Notes under the pieces: model-generated
Database searches by the model: none
The model's input: the letters and a program-made list of their open reading frames with translations, nothing else
What the model was told of the DNA's origin: nothing
Made by a program: the position numbers and the translations under genes
In this document: piece after piece, positions 11,763-23,910 of the stretch
Layout of the letters: each line of letters starts with the position of its first letter
Numbering within the stretch: the stretch's first letter is position 1
Origin: Symbiodinium natans
Taxonomy: Eukaryota > Sar > Dinophyceae > Suessiales > Symbiodiniaceae
DNA: 64,000 nucleotides
Assembly: GCA_905221605.1 (NCBI GenBank)
Contig: CAJNDS010002258.1
Span: 474,606-538,605 of the forward strand
Direction: 5' to 3'

Positions 11763-14537
11763 ATGGTCGCCATGTCCAAGATATCGGCCTTTGCCACAGG
11801 AGCAGCTGCGGTGACTGCAGCGACGGCCTTCGTAGCGCCACAGACGGCCAGGCAGTCGACGCAGCCAACGCTCCGAGGCACTCAGCAGAGGTCCGCCGCA
11901 GGGACCAGCGCAGCAGGCGTTAGCCTTGGCCTTGGAGCCATGGGCCTGGCTGCGGCCCTGGTGCGCCCGGCGCTGCCGGCGGTGCGGGCGGGCGTCGTGC
12001 GCTGCGCCTACGACGCCTCCGGCGAGATTGGTGCATGCGACCCTCTGCTGTTCTGGGACCCAGTCGGCTACTGCCAGGACGGCTGCACAAAGGAGGACTT
12101 CGACCGCCGCCGCGCAGTGGAGCTGAAGCACGGAAGGCTCTGCATGGTCGCCTCGATCGGCATGCTCTGGCCGGACGTCTTCGGCAAGTTCGATGGCTAC
12201 TTGTCGCCATCACAGAACTTGAAGTTCGCGGACGTGCCCTCAGGAATTGCTGCGGTCAGCAAGGTTCCGCTGGAGGGATGGCTTCAGGTCCTGCTGGTGG
12301 CGGGGCTCATTGAGACGCAGCTCTTCAAGGATCAGTCCTTCGGAGGCTTTGCCTATGGCAAGTACGGGGCAGAGCCGGGCAACTTCGGCACTGGCTACTG
12401 GGGCAGGAAGATCCAGGACCCAGCCGAGCGTCGGCTGAAGCTGACCACCGAGCTGAACAACGGGCGGCTGGCAATGATTGCCATGGCCGGGATGCTGATC
12501 CAGAATGGCCTCACCGGCCAGTCCCCGATCGAGCAGCTGCAGGCTGGCCACTACTCGCCCTTCAACGATGGCCAGGGCTTCTTCGCCTTCGACCCTTCCC
12601 AGGAGCTCGGCGCCTGCCCTCCCCTGGGCTACTGGGACCCCTTTGGCATGATGGCGTTCCAGGACGAGGAGAAGTTCCGCCGCAACCGCGAGCTGGAGCT
12701 GAAGCACGGAAGGATCTGCATGGCCGCCACCATCGGCATGATCGTGCCTGACCTCTTTGGCCGTTTTGGTGGCTACCTCTCACCCAGCGCAGGCCTCAAG
12801 TTTTCGGACATCCCCTGCACTATTGAGGCCATCTACAAGGTCCCGACCTTCGGCTGGTTGCAGATCTTTGCTCTGGCCGGCGCCATCGAAGCCAAGAACC
12901 AGGCCTTCCCAGAGAATTATGGCTATCCTCCCTTCTGGGGTCGGATCAACACCCTTGAGCCGGAGGAGAAGCAGAAGAAGCTCTTGGCGGAGATCAACAA
13001 TGGACGTTTGGCGATGGTTGCCATGGCCGCCATTGTGGCACAGAACGGTGCCACCGGCCAGTCCCTTGTCGAGCAGTTCACCACAGGAAATCTGAACCCC
13101 TTCGTGGGTGGCTATGCTCAGCGCGAGGCCTCGGATCGCCTGGCGCTGCGTGCTGAGTTCGGCTCCGGCGCAGGCAAGTCCACGGCCCTCCCGTGGGACC
13201 CCATCCCGGAGGGCCTCACCAACGACATCTTCAACCCGGTCTACGTGGGCGACGTGGGCTTCGACCCTGCAGGCCGGCATGCGCTGGCATGCGCCGGCAT
13301 GGTTCGGAACATTTCGGAACGTAAGAGAGGAACGCTATAGGAGTGTTATCGGAGTGGTACAACGTGCGGTGTGTATCATGTGCTGTCATCATCTCTCCTC
13401 TTGCGGGCCAGGCTTCGCCAAGAACCAGCGACTGCTGCCTTGGTATCGTGAAGCCGAGCTTGCGCACGGCCGCGTTTGCATGCTGGCAGTGCTCGGCTAC
13501 ACCGTGCCTTTGCCACCGATTGCAGGAAGCATCGCGTGGTAGATGTCTTCGGCGCTTCACAGTCTCTCCCTGCGAGCAACTTTCCGAGGTGCAGACTGCT
13601 GGCGCCAAGTTCGAGCCCTTCATCACCCGCTACCCGACGGACTCGGCGGACCCCCTGAAGGCGGCTACGCAGGCGGGGTGCTGGCAGTCTGTAGCACAAG
13701 GTGTAGGCAGGTCCGACGTAGGCGCCAGGCCAGTGCACAGATGTGTGAAAGAGCATGTCTCGAAAAGAAGGCGGGCTTGGAGCCTATTGGAGCCTGAGGG
13801 GTGTTGTATTTTGCATAGCTGTAGGTGCCCATCATCGGCTGGCTCCAGATCATCGTCGTGATCGCCCTGTCTGAACTGTGGCGCTACGAGAACGCTTCTG
13901 GGCAGCAGATGGATCAGACTGCAGCATGGCATCTGCACCCTGTGTGACCATGCCGTGGCATGTGTGAAAGCTGTGGAAGGGTTTCGAAAAGTGGTCTCTG
14001 GCGCCAGGTCATTAGCAAGTACTCTCAGGGAGTCCAGCCTGGAGACCTCGGCTGGAACCCGACCGCTCCCGTGAGCAGCCCACGCCCCAAGTGGCCGGCG
14101 CCTGAGTGTGGCGCACCCGCACTTGTGCGGCGCCTTGTCGCCATCGCGTCCCATCACAGGCCCAGAGAAGCCCTTACTCTTGACACTGGATGGCACGCCA
14201 CGGTCGCCACGCATGAGGTTCGGGCCGACCTTCACCGCCGCGTACCAGCCGGAGGACATGTCCACCCATCGCGCGACGCTGTTGTTGGGGTTGTTGGGGT
14301 AGGCGGGCCATAGACCATAGACCATAGACCAAGAGACGGTTTCCAAAGCTGCTTCTTGAGCAGGAGTGGAACAACATGAAGTTGCGGGAGATCAAGCACT
14401 GCCGTTTGGCCATGGTGGGGTTCTTCTTCATGGTGCTCCGAAACGCATCCACAGGCGAAGGGCCGTCGCTGCTGCCGAACTTGGCGGCGGCAGAGTTCCA
14501 GTCTTCCGTCGGCGACTTCATTCCCAGGGACATCTGA
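11763..14537 (+). CDS. three-domain chlorophyll a/c-binding LHC polyprotein, copy 3
   Basis: Exons: 11763-13272, 13412-13503, 13589-13672, 13825-13893, 14008-14093, 14218-14254 and 14364-14537 (683 residues predicted). Exon 1 encodes the same residues as copy 1. One private silent change is CCG for CCA in the LEPEE stretch near 12963. Intron 3 is the short form, as in copy 2, but intron 6 is the form without ATAC, as in copies 1 and 4. This copy is therefore a mosaic of the variants seen in its neighbours. The frame read without splicing stops at 13340. Confidence 0.88.
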
Positions 14538-15223
14538 GAATCTGAGAGGTTTTGTCGTTCAAGGCTGCCTGCGTCTCCCTCCCATTCCTTGCCAACAATG
14601 AGGCAAAAGAAAACCCAAACTGTAAGCTTACTATGGTCGTTTCGTTGAGGGGCTGGGTGGACGATTTCGACGATTTCTAGCTTAGGAATTGACTCTGACT
14701 CCCCCCTCCCACTTTCGGCACTCTTCTGCCTGCCGCAGTGCAAAAAAAACCGGCAGCCTTGAAGCCTGTCCAATTGTATTTAAAATCTGGTGTAGGAATA
14801 GATAGCGAAGTACGTCTTTCGATGTCTGTGGAAGCGGTCGACGAAGCTCCGGCCAATGCCCACCATCCGCGGGAGTGGGGCATTCTTTTTCCCTTAGAAA
14901 ATCTTGGTCGGAAGCTGTCCGAGAGTCGACAGGCAAGGTGCTCAGGCACTAGGCTGCTGCCATCCACAGACCCTGCACATGTGCCCTTAGGCCTCACGAG
15001 TCACTAGTCGTCGCCACGCGCGGACGGGCGACCTGCTGTGCAAGCAAAAACGTATAAAGCTCTGGCGAGTGAGGGGAGGGTGTAGGGTGACGGCATATGT
15101 AGCATTGCGAAAGCAAAGTCTTGAGTTGGCCGAGTTCATGCACGTCCGTTCGGCTGAAGAAGGGGTGACAGCCTCCTTCCAGGGACACCTCTCGTGTTCT
15201 CGGCGTAGCTCGCGTGCTCCACG
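14538..15223 (+). other. LHC array spacer 3-4
   Basis: A 686-base copy of the array spacer, closest to spacer 1-2. No separate gene is seen. Confidence 0.7.
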
Positions 15224-18021
15224 ATGGTCGCCATGTCCAAGATATCGGCCTTTGCCACAGGAGCAGCTGCGGTGACTGCAGCGACGGCCTTCGTAGCGCC
15301 ACAGACGGCCAGGCAGTCGACGCAGCCAACGCTCCGAGGCACTCAGCAGAGGTCCGCCGCAGGGACCAGCGCAGCAGGCGTTAGCCTTGGCCTTGGAGCC
15401 ATGGGCCTGGCTGCGGCCCTGGTGCGCCCGGCGCTGCCGGCGGTGCGGGCGGGCGTCGTGCGCTGCGCCTACGACGCCTCCGGCGAGATTGGTGCATGCG
15501 ACCCCCTGCTGTTCTGGGACCCAGTCGGCTACTGCCAGGACGGCTGCACAAAGGAGGACTTCGACCGCCGCCGCGCAGTGGAGCTGAAGCACGGAAGGCT
15601 CTGCATGGTCGCCTCGATCGGCATGCTCTGGCCGGACGTCTTCGGCAAGTTCGATGGCTACTTGTCGCCATCACAGAACTTGAAGTTCGCGGACGTGCCC
15701 TCAGGAATTGCTGCGGTCAGCAAGGTTCCGCTGGAGGGATGGCTTCAGGTCCTGCTGGTGGCGGGGCTCATTGAGACGCAGCTCTTCAAGGATCAGTCCT
15801 TCGGAGGCTTTGCCTATGGCAAGTACGGGGCAGAGCCGGGCAACTTCGGCACTGGCTACTGGGGCAGGAAGATCCAGGACCCAGCCGAGCGTCGGCTGAA
15901 GCTGACCACCGAGCTGAACAACGGGCGGCTGGCAATGATTGCCATGGCCGGGATGCTGATCCAGAATGGCCTCACCGGCCAGTCCCCGATCGAGCAGCTG
16001 CAGGCTGGCCACTACTCGCCCTTCAACGATGGCCAGGGCTTCTTCGCCTTCGACCCTTCCCAGGAGCTCGGCGCCTGCCCTCCCCTGGGCTACTGGGACC
16101 CCTTTGGCATGATGGCGTTCCAGGACGAGGAGAAGTTCCGCCGCAACCGCGAGCTGGAGCTGAAGCACGGAAGGATCTGCATGGCCGCCACCATCGGCAT
16201 GATCGTGCCTGACCTCTTTGGCCGTTTTGGTGGCTACCTCTCACCCAGCGCAGGCCTCAAGTTTTCGGACATCCCCTGCACTATTGAGGCCATCTACAAG
16301 GTCCCGACCTTCGGCTGGTTGCAGATCTTTGCTCTGGCCGGCGCCATCGAAGCCAAGAACCAGGCCTTCCCAGAGAATTATGGCTATCCTCCCTTCTGGG
16401 GTCGGATCAACACCCTTGAGCCAGAGGAGAAGCAGAAGAAGCTCTTGGCGGAGATCAACAATGGACGTTTGGCGATGGTTGCCATGGCCGCCATTGTGGC
16501 ACAGAACGGTGCCACCGGCCAGTCCCTTGTCGAGCAGTTCACCACAGGAAATCTGAACCCCTTCGTGGGTGGCTATGCTCAGCGCGAGGCCTCGGATCGC
16601 CTGGCGCTGCGTGCTGAGTTCGGCTCCGGCGCAGGCAAGTCCACGGCCCTCCCGTGGGACCCCATCCCGGAGGGCCTCACCAACGACATCTTCAACCCGG
16701 TCTACGTGGGCGACGTGGGCTTCGACCCTGCAGGCCGGCATGCGCTGGCATGCGCCGGCATGGTTCGGAACCTTTCGGAACGTAAGAGAGGAACGCTATA
16801 GGAGTGTTATCGGAGTGGTACAACGAGCGGTGTGTATCATGTGCTGTCATCATCTCTCCTCTTGCGGCCAGGCTTCGCCAAGAACCAGCGACTGCTGCCT
16901 TGGTATCGTGAAGCCGAGCTTGCGCACGGCCGCGTTTGCATGCTGGCAGTGCTCGGCTACACCGTGCCTTTGCCACCGATTGCAGGAAGTATCGCGTGGT
17001 AGATGTCTTCGGCGCTTCACAGTCTCTCCCTGCGAGCAACTTTCCGAGGTGCAGACTGCTGGCGCCAAGTTCGAGCCCTTCATCACCCGCTACCCGACGG
17101 ACTCGGCGGACCCCCTGAAGGCGGCTACGCAGGCGGGGTGCTGGCAGTCTGTAGCACAAGGTGTACGCAGGTCCGACGTAGGCGCAAGGCCAGTGCACAG
17201 ATGTGTGAAAGAGCATGTCTCGAAAAGAAGGCGGGCTTGGAGCCCTTTGGAGCCTGAGGGGTGTTGTATTTTGCATAGCTGCATCACGCTGTGTGCGGGA
17301 TGGTGTAGGTGCCCATCATCGGCTGGCTCCAGATCATCGTCGTGATCGCCCTGTCTGAACTGTGGCGCTACGAGAACGCTTCTGGGCAGCAGATGGATCA
17401 GACTGCAGCATGGCATCTGCACCCTGTGTGACCATGCCGTGGCATGTGTGAAAGCTGTGGAAGGGTTTCGAAAAGTGGTCTCTGGCGCCAGGTCATTAGC
17501 AAGTACTCTCAGGGAGTCCAGCCTGGAGACCTCGGCTGGAACCCGACCGCTCCCGTGAGCAGCCCACGCCCCAAGTGGCCGGCGCCTGAGTGTGGCGCAC
17601 CCGCACTTGTGCGGCGCCTTGTCGCCATCGCGTCCCATCACAGGCCCAGAGAAGCCCTTACTCTTGACACTGGATGGCACGCCACGGTCGCCACGCATGA
17701 GGTTCGGGCCGACCTTCACCGCCGCGTACCAGCCGGAGGACATGTCCACCCATCGCGCGACGCTGTTGTTGGGGTTGTTGGGGTAGGCGGGCCATAGACC
17801 ATAGACCATAGACCAAGAGACGGTTTCCAAAGCTGCTTCTTGAGCAGGAGTGGAACAACATGAAGTTGCGGGAGATCAAGCACTGCCGTTTGGCCATGGT
17901 GGGGTTCTTCTTCATGGTGCTCCGAAACGCATCCACAGGCGAAGGGCCGTCGCTGCTGCCGAACTTGGCGGCGGCAGAGTTCCAGTCTTCCGTCGGCGAC
18001 TTCATTCCCAGGGACATCTGA
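15224..18021 (+). CDS. three-domain chlorophyll a/c-binding LHC polyprotein, copy 4
   Basis: Exons: 15224-16733, 16872-16963, 17049-17132, 17309-17377, 17492-17577, 17702-17738 and 17848-18021 (683 residues predicted). Intron 1 is 138 bases (one G lost before the acceptor) with a CCTTTCGG variant. That variant accounts for the single amino-acid difference seen in the unspliced frame, which is intronic. Intron 3 is the long form and intron 6 lacks ATAC, as in copy 1. It is the last copy in the uninterrupted array. Confidence 0.88.
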
Positions 18022-18527
18022 GAATCTGAGAGGTTTTGTCGTTCAAGGCTGCCTGCGTCTCCCTCCCATTCCTTGCCAACAATGAGGCAAAAGAAAACCC
18101 AAACTGTAAGCTTACTATGGTCGTTTCGTTGAGGGGCTGGGTGGACGATTTCGACGATTTCTAGCTTAGGAATTGACTCCCCCCTCCCACTTTCGGCACT
18201 CTTCTGCCTGCTGCAGTGCAAAAAAAACCGGCAGCCTTGAAGCCTGTCCAATTGTATTTAAAATCTGGTGTAGGAATAGATAGCGAAGTACGTCTTTCGA
18301 TGTCTGTGGAAGCGGTCGACGAAGCTCCGGCCAATGCCCACCATCCGCGGGAGTGGGGCATTCTTTTTCCCTTAGAAAATCTTGGTCGGAAGCTGTCCGA
18401 GAGTCGACAGGCAAGGTGCTCAGGCACTAGGCTGCTGCCATCCACAGACCCTGCACATGTGCCCTTAGGCCTCACGAGTCACTAGTCGTCGCCACGCGCG
18501 GACGGGCGACCTGCTGTGCAAGCAAAA
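18022..18527 (+). other. truncated LHC array spacer
   Basis: The first 506 bases of the array spacer after copy 4, with a 6-base deletion near 18177 and one transition near 18211. Similarity stops after GCAAGCAAAAA, where the other spacers continue into CGTATAAAG. This is the right-hand breakpoint of the array. Confidence 0.75.
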
Positions 18528-19049
18528 AGTAAGCGGAACACTACTTGACAGCATTGTGGCATACCAGCAAACTGATTTGTCATGACTGTAGACAGGGCAT
18601 CGGACATGACAAATGCCCCTGCATTAAAGCCATTCTTACCCGTTTGATGGAGGCCCGCTGAGGGCATGTTAGTTTCTCATTTGCCGATGTGTGCTCCGCT
18701 CAAGCCGTTCAGCTGGGCCTTCAGGATTGTTTATATGACTCCATGCAAGCAAGGCCAGGCATAGGGCAGCAAAGATCAGCAAAGCAAGCCAACATGCGAG
18801 TGCTGGAAGCCATGCGAAAGTCGGCAGATGGAATGGGCACTGGTGGCAATCTTCGAGACCGAAGCAGACCTGCAAGCAGTGCACCGGCATCTCTCAAGAG
18901 ATGGCCTTGGGTTAAAACTTGGTATGGCCTTTCCGTATCTTTCCACTTGCATCCAAGGAGAATGAAATCGCTTCGGCGACACGGCTTCATAACTTGTGCA
19001 ATGTACACCAGCATCTTTGACAGATATAATGAAGAACGCGTCCGGCAAA

Positions 19050-19250
19050 TTCGAAACTCGTGCACTTTGCATTTTTGGGCAGCACCACTGCACGTGCACC
19101 AGCGCACAGTAGTGATGCTGCCGACTTGCTGCGTTTTCATCACATGTGCAAGTTTGCGGTATGCGCAGGTGCCACGGTGTCTTGGAATCGGTGGTCCCTG
19201 GTGGATAGCTTCGTTGGTACAGGTACCACCGCAAGCCTTTGACCCCCAGC
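19050..19250 (+). repeat. dispersed repeat, copy A
   Basis: Aligns with 20724-20895. Shared blocks include CGAAACTC, TTTTGCAT-like, CGTTTTCATCACAT and ACAGGTACCACC, in the same order. The copies are diverged, with indels between blocks. No coding function is evident. Confidence 0.5.
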
Positions 19251-20723
19251 AAAAGAAAAGAAGGCCGTTCGGTGCGGTGGCTCGCACACACACAAGTCAC
19301 GTGGCAGCAGCCTCTTTTCGGTTTGTCGACATGATTGATTGTCTCTGGTTTTAAGCCGCTATATTTTTGCCCACCTTCGTTGTAAGCCTCGCGAGCCTCC
19401 GAACGATATCAATGATCTCGGTGAGAGAGAGAGAGAGAGAAACACATTCACGACGTCATGCAAGGGGGGGTCCGTGTCATCCGTGAGTAAAAGAGAGAGT
19501 TTGGCAAAAGGCTTGCCTCTTCTTTGAAGATCGAGTTGGGGAACATGCTCTGCTATTCTCAAACACACTGCTAAAATCTCATCACCATGAACAAACTCTC
19601 TACTAGCAGCTATACCACTTTGGTTACCAAATCCGAAGGACCTCAGATGGCGTATCGCCTGAAGAGTTGGACAGTCAACGCCGTGATGCTTCAATACGTG
19701 AAGGAAGGCATCCCGAAACCGGCGAACAAGTACGCCTAGCGACATAGATCGGATGAAGAAGCGTCTTTGGAACCCATACGTGAATATAATACATATTCAA
19801 GCATCACAGCAAACCATAGGCACTTTTCAGCTGTCCGTTTAGCACCCCAACACCACTTATCCTGGCACACGTATTCGACTAAGGATCCGACCACAGCGTC
19901 GCTTAAGCTAACACCCCTTAAGTTCAAGCCGGCACAAATTGAGGCACTAAACTTGGAGATCGAGTTCCGATGCATCTCAGCACGGTTTTCAGTTTAGAGT
20001 GCATGCCCCAAACCTTCGCATAAACAGCATCCGGAATGTGAGATTTTGAAGCCACAGCTAATCTGCTAATGCTGAAAAACTTCTGGAAACGAAGGGTCCA
20101 CACACACACACGAAGCCCTCACAGGGGTTGTCAAAAGGTCCTCAAGTCGAATCCGGCAAGACCGCGAAAAGATGACAAGCCCTGAAAGCACCATCACCAA
20201 GAATTTCCTTCTCAGAAAATTTTGTGTCCAAATGTCGTCGAATCTCCTCACAGCGGTGTTCACATAGCAGGTCTGTGCACAGGCAACGGGCAGGCTGGCC
20301 GCGGAGGTTCTCAATACGAAGTTTCTCGGGATCTTTGCTGCCAGCTGCTTCAGATACTGGGTGAAACGGCGTTGACACGACAGGGCAGTTCAATATAGTC
20401 CTGTGGCACTGAGGTGCGACTACACTTCTTAGCTCAATGATGTAAAATTCTTGCGTATGCCCTCGTCGAAGAGGGAGACAGAGGATACACGAGTTCTAGA
20501 TCTCATGTCAGCTCCAAGTGCCATCATGAGCGGTTGCGAAGCACCCGTCCCGCTGAAAACGCTCAAAACCGTAACTGATCAGCATCGGTGCATCAGCATC
20601 AGAGGTCGAATCACGTAATGGAGTGTCGAATCGTCCCTGTGATGACAGGGCTGCCGTCTAGAACGGAACAACGGCGCTAATCCACAAGCCTCGGTACGTG
20701 GCACACATGTACATGAACGCAAA

Positions 20724-20895
20724 CTCGAAACTCATCTGTCTTTTGCATGTTTGGGGCTGCGCAACAGCGGGGGCGTACCAGCGGACAGCGCTACGTTTTC
20801 ATCACATCTGCAGGTGCACACCCATGGCCAAGGGCTCTCCCACCACAGCTTGGTTGTCACAGGTACCACCAGAAGCCTGCGCCATCCTTTGCTCC
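20724..20895 (+). repeat. dispersed repeat, copy B
   Basis: Second copy of the segment at 19050-19250, same orientation. The best blocks are CGTTTTCATCACATCTGCAGG and ACAGGTACCACCAGAAGCCT, which match copy A with few changes. Confidence 0.5.
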
Positions 20896-22792
20896 CCCCA
20901 TTGCCACACCCTGCCCCCCTCCTTTTCCGGAAGAAGACCTGGCATATTTCTCGAGGCATGTGCTGCTCCTTCTTCTTCTTCTTCTCGAAAGTGCCGATGG
21001 CTTCGTGCTTGGAAGTTGTGTACAATTGAGATTGTCTACCTGCCTAGCTTGCAAAGAAGAAGATTCCCAGGCGCCGCCAACCAAAGTGCTTGGCGATGCG
21101 ATTCCCAGTCTGACATGGACTATTGTCGTTCCTTGGCTTAGGCCTCTTAAGGCTCTTAAGGCCTCTGAGTGGCTGAAGCTTTACAGGGTCTTTGCATGTC
21201 TTTGCTGCACCCTTTTTGGGGCAGGTCGCTATGCTGAGCCGTCTGACGTCCGCGCAGATGTCAGCAGGCAGATCTGCCAAGCAGAGTGCCTGAAGCTCGC
21301 GACATGCTTCGGGATTTCACACGACGGCACCTCGTCCTGTGTCATGTTTTCTTCTAGGACATCCCCTGTAAAGTTCATGAACTGTGGCATGACTCCTCAA
21401 CTGCGGCTTAGGCAGCGATTGCGATTTGTGGACAGATGTGTGCAACTTTACGGCTCTCCCACAGGGGAACTACACGCTCATGCTACTTGACTTGGGTTGC
21501 TTTTTTCAATCATGTTGCCAGATGGTGTCACGTGTCTCAATCCCGAAAAGAAGCTGAGTTCGCGGAGTTGCTTCACAACGTCAACTACCACAGGGCAGAC
21601 GGCTCATCTCAGACACTTGAGCACAATTCTGAAGCCTTTCTGCCTGTATTCGACAGGTTTGCTTTGGTGTCACGCCCTCAGAAACTGGCAACCAGACCTA
21701 GGGAAGATCAGGTTGCAAGCATGCGGTTGCCAGGGTGGATCAGCTCAACGCGGCGCAGCACTTGCGCATTGCGGGGCTGACCATGCCTGGCCGCCTGGGG
21801 CTTATGGAGGTCTGGGAGATTCTGCAAAGACTAGGTCCCGTTAACGCCACACAGTGATGTGCCTGGACGAATCTCTGCTGCCACATCTTGCCATTGGTTG
21901 TCCTTCCTCGGTACAGCTCCACCTTGTCCTTCAGGCGAGGCAGGTGATCTCGGGATCCCCAACTCAGACCACTCAGACGCATCTGTAACATCACTTCTGG
22001 GAGGTCCTGCTGCTGCTTCTATACTCTATTGCTACATATTTCGAATCTGCTGCGCTGCTACTACCATGTGTCATTGCAATGTACAGCTCAGCCAGACTCA
22101 TTCGTGCAAAAATGGCAGCGGCCGGCCATGGTGTGTGAATTTCCGCGGCCACTTAGTAGATTCCCGGAGCCTGCTTGTGACGTGCACATGTTAGAGCCAT
22201 TTTTTTTTTTGGGGGGGGGGGGGGGGGGAACTGTTGAACCATTTCCGTGTTGATGAGGCGAAGGCCAGCAAATGGTTAATGCCTGGCTCCTTTTCGCCGT
22301 GCTGCCCTTGAGCTTCACCGAGGGACTGCCTTGAAGCATGTTGACTGCATTTTTCTCCCTTTGCTTCAGGAGTGGCTAAATGGTCGCGGCGGAATTCAAA
22401 TTGGCAGAGCCTTGGCTTCTATTCCAGCTTAGTCTGAAGACGCGGAGAAATGCATCGAAGCCAGATAATGGTTGCCTTGTTCCACGCTTGGACCCTCAAC
22501 ATTGGGTCAGTTTCCAGCAGGCTTCTTGGTCAAGACATTGCAAGACAGAGCCAAATTCTGCAGCGTCGACACTACGAAGCACGCTGCAAGGAGCAAAGTA
22601 TCTGCTGGAGCTGCTCTTGGCCGACGAGAAGGATGCGGGTCTACAGCATATCTCACAACGTTGTTACTTAAGTTCGATCATGACATTGTATGATGGTATT
22701 ATCTTCTATTATATTAATATATTATAGTTTATTGTATCATATGATATTGTGGTAGTCTATTCGATCCGATATTAAACGTTACATTATTCGAT

Positions 22793-22831
22793 GGCAGAAG
22801 CCATCGACAGGATTGGCAGATGGCTTCTGCC
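22793..22831. other. perfect 13-bp hairpin
   Basis: GGCAGAAGCCATC (22793-22805) and GATGGCTTCTGCC (22819-22831) are exact reverse complements around a 13-base loop. It follows about 100 bases of very AT-rich sequence and lies about 60 bases before a telomere-like block. It may be the edge of a mobile element. Confidence 0.6.
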
Positions 22832-22893
22832 AGCGTTCGCTTCCTCCTCGGGCCCTGGAGCAACTTGTCAGCTGATCCTAGGTAGGAGAAGGA

Positions 22894-22910
22894 GGGTTTA
22901 GGGTTTAGGG
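22894..22910 (+). repeat. interstitial telomere-like repeat (TTTAGGG)
   Basis: Two and a half GGGTTTA units, directly upstream of a possible retroelement ORF. Confidence 0.8.
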
Positions 22911-22982
22911 TAAATGGCTATGGCTCAAGGTTTCGGCTGAAGGCTTTCGCCTGTTAAGGCTAGGAGGGCTCGTAGAGGGCTC

Positions 22983-23573
22983 ATGGATGGTACCGGGTCT
23001 GCTTCAGATGATGAGCTGGGTTCAGGGGCTGAGATGGCTGATGGCGATGCAGCACCGAGGAGAAAGCGGGGCAGAGAGCTGGCCAAAACGGGCGAGGAAC
23101 CACCTTGGGTTCAGAGCTTGAAGGATTCGCTGGTTGCTAATGTTTCCTCTGCAATAACCAATCAGCTAGCCACTCAACTTGGCCATATCAACGAGAGGGT
23201 TAACACTTTGCAGGGAGAGATAGCAATCGAGTCCAACGAGCGAAAACAAGATATGCAGTCAATAAGCAAGCGGCTTGATGACCTGGAGACTACCATCAGC
23301 AACAACCTGAAGCCCATCAGCCCCAGCTTCAGGGCAGTGCCACCGCCGAGAGAGGACAAATGGCCAACAGGTAATGAGGATCCCTGGCAGCGACCTGCAG
23401 CACCTTCGGGGGTTCGAGTTCCCACAACCTCACCTTTGCCTGCTATGTCTTCGACAGATCCGTGGGGTCGGTATGCACAGAAAGGCGCAGTTTCAGGAGG
23501 GGGTCATGCTGCACGTGGCCCCTGGGGCGTATATGGAGTCCTCACCTACAGTTACCCTAGGTTGGCTGCATGA
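22983..23573 (+). CDS. coiled-coil ORF, possibly from a non-LTR retroelement
   Basis: 196 codons. An acidic start (ASDDELGSG) is followed by a basic patch (PRRKRGRE, about 27-34). A helical heptad-like stretch rich in Asn, Gln, Glu and Leu follows (about 50-110, with SKRLDDLETTI). The tail is rich in Pro and Trp, with DPWQRP and DPWGRY. Coiled coil followed by DPW repeats resembles, from memory, the N-terminal part of dinoflagellate LINE-type proteins. No endonuclease or reverse transcriptase is present, so it would be a fragment. The sequence ATGGCTCAAG at about 22922-22931 matches the last nine bases of the dinoflagellate spliced leader, which would fit a retroposed mRNA. Function not established. 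Confidence 0.35.
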   Translation: MDGTGSASDDELGSGAEMADGDAAPRRKRGRELAKTGEEPPWVQSLKDSLVANVSSAITNQLATQLGHINERVNTLQGEIAIESNERKQDMQSISKRLDDLETTISNNLKPISPSFRAVPPPREDKWPTGNEDPWQRPAAPSGVRVPTTSPLPAMSSTDPWGRYAQKGAVSGGGHAARGPWGVYGVLTYSYPRLAA

Positions 23574-23901
23574 AGAGGAGGGAATGCAACGCTTTGTCAG
23601 GGAAGGCGATGTCTTGTCAGTCCTCATTCTGTGGCTACAGTACCTGCAATTTGAGTTCAGCGGTTTGAGCTTGGAGGTTCACATGGAAGACTGGGTGTAT
23701 CATCAGTGTATTTCTGAGTTGTGGAGTTTCCATTTACGAGTTTTTGCTGAGTACGACAGGATTGTTACGTTTCAGTTAGTCCCCCACCGAGTTTTGCGGG
23801 CTCTGTTAGGGCTGCTTGAAGCAATGCCTCTCAGAGTGCCTGTAACCGAGCTGCTGGCGCACGAGGCTCAGTGCAAAAAGGGTTTAGGGTTTAGGGTTTA
23901 G
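23450..23901 (+). CDS. overlapping ORF in the telomere-bounded segment
   Basis: A second + frame continues where the coiled-coil frame ends, as if a frameshift or intron separated them. It reads a helical, Leu/Val-rich protein (LILWLQYLQFEF, VLRALLGLLEAMPLRV) until it runs into the TTTAGGG block at 23880. I recognise no family. The last residues are translated telomere-like repeat, so the true 3' end is missing or the frame is fortuitous. Confidence 0.25.
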
Positions 23902-23910
23902 AGTTTAGGG
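23880..23910 (+). repeat. interstitial telomere-like repeat (TTTAGGG)
   Basis: About four units with one change (TTTAGAG), in the same orientation as the block at 22894. The two blocks bracket a segment of about 1 kb. Confidence 0.8.

Larger units (their letters stand above)
4738..18527 (+). repeat. tandem array of four LHC gene units
   Basis: Four head-to-tail units have ATG-to-ATG distances of 3485, 3462 and 3461 bases. Each holds one seven-exon LHC polyprotein gene and a spacer of about 686 bases. Homology begins in the CGTTCGGGCTGAAGAAGG stretch upstream of copy 1. It ends at 18527 inside the spacer after copy 4, just after GCAAGCAAAAA, where unrelated sequence starts. Exons, introns and spacers are all nearly identical between units, so the homogeneity is not due to coding constraint alone. 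Multi-copy tandem arrays of highly expressed genes are usual in dinoflagellates. Confidence 0.95.
18528..22780. other. interruption between LHC copies 4 and 5: no confident gene
   Basis: Unrelated to the LHC unit. Open frames exist on both strands (for example 18689-19354 + and 18721-19293 -), but none shows a recognised motif. The frame 20747-21490 + has a Cys-rich end, CQAECLKLATC followed by SSCVMF, vaguely like a PAN/Apple module; this is weak. GA microsatellite at about 19421-19440. A T-run followed by a G-run of about 18 lies at 22199-22228. A duplicated segment is listed separately. Confidence 0.35.

Noticed and set aside
20747-21490. Cys-rich C-terminus as a PAN/Apple domain gene
   Set aside because: Only a loose Cys spacing. 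The rest of the frame includes a TTC microsatellite and a dispersed repeat.
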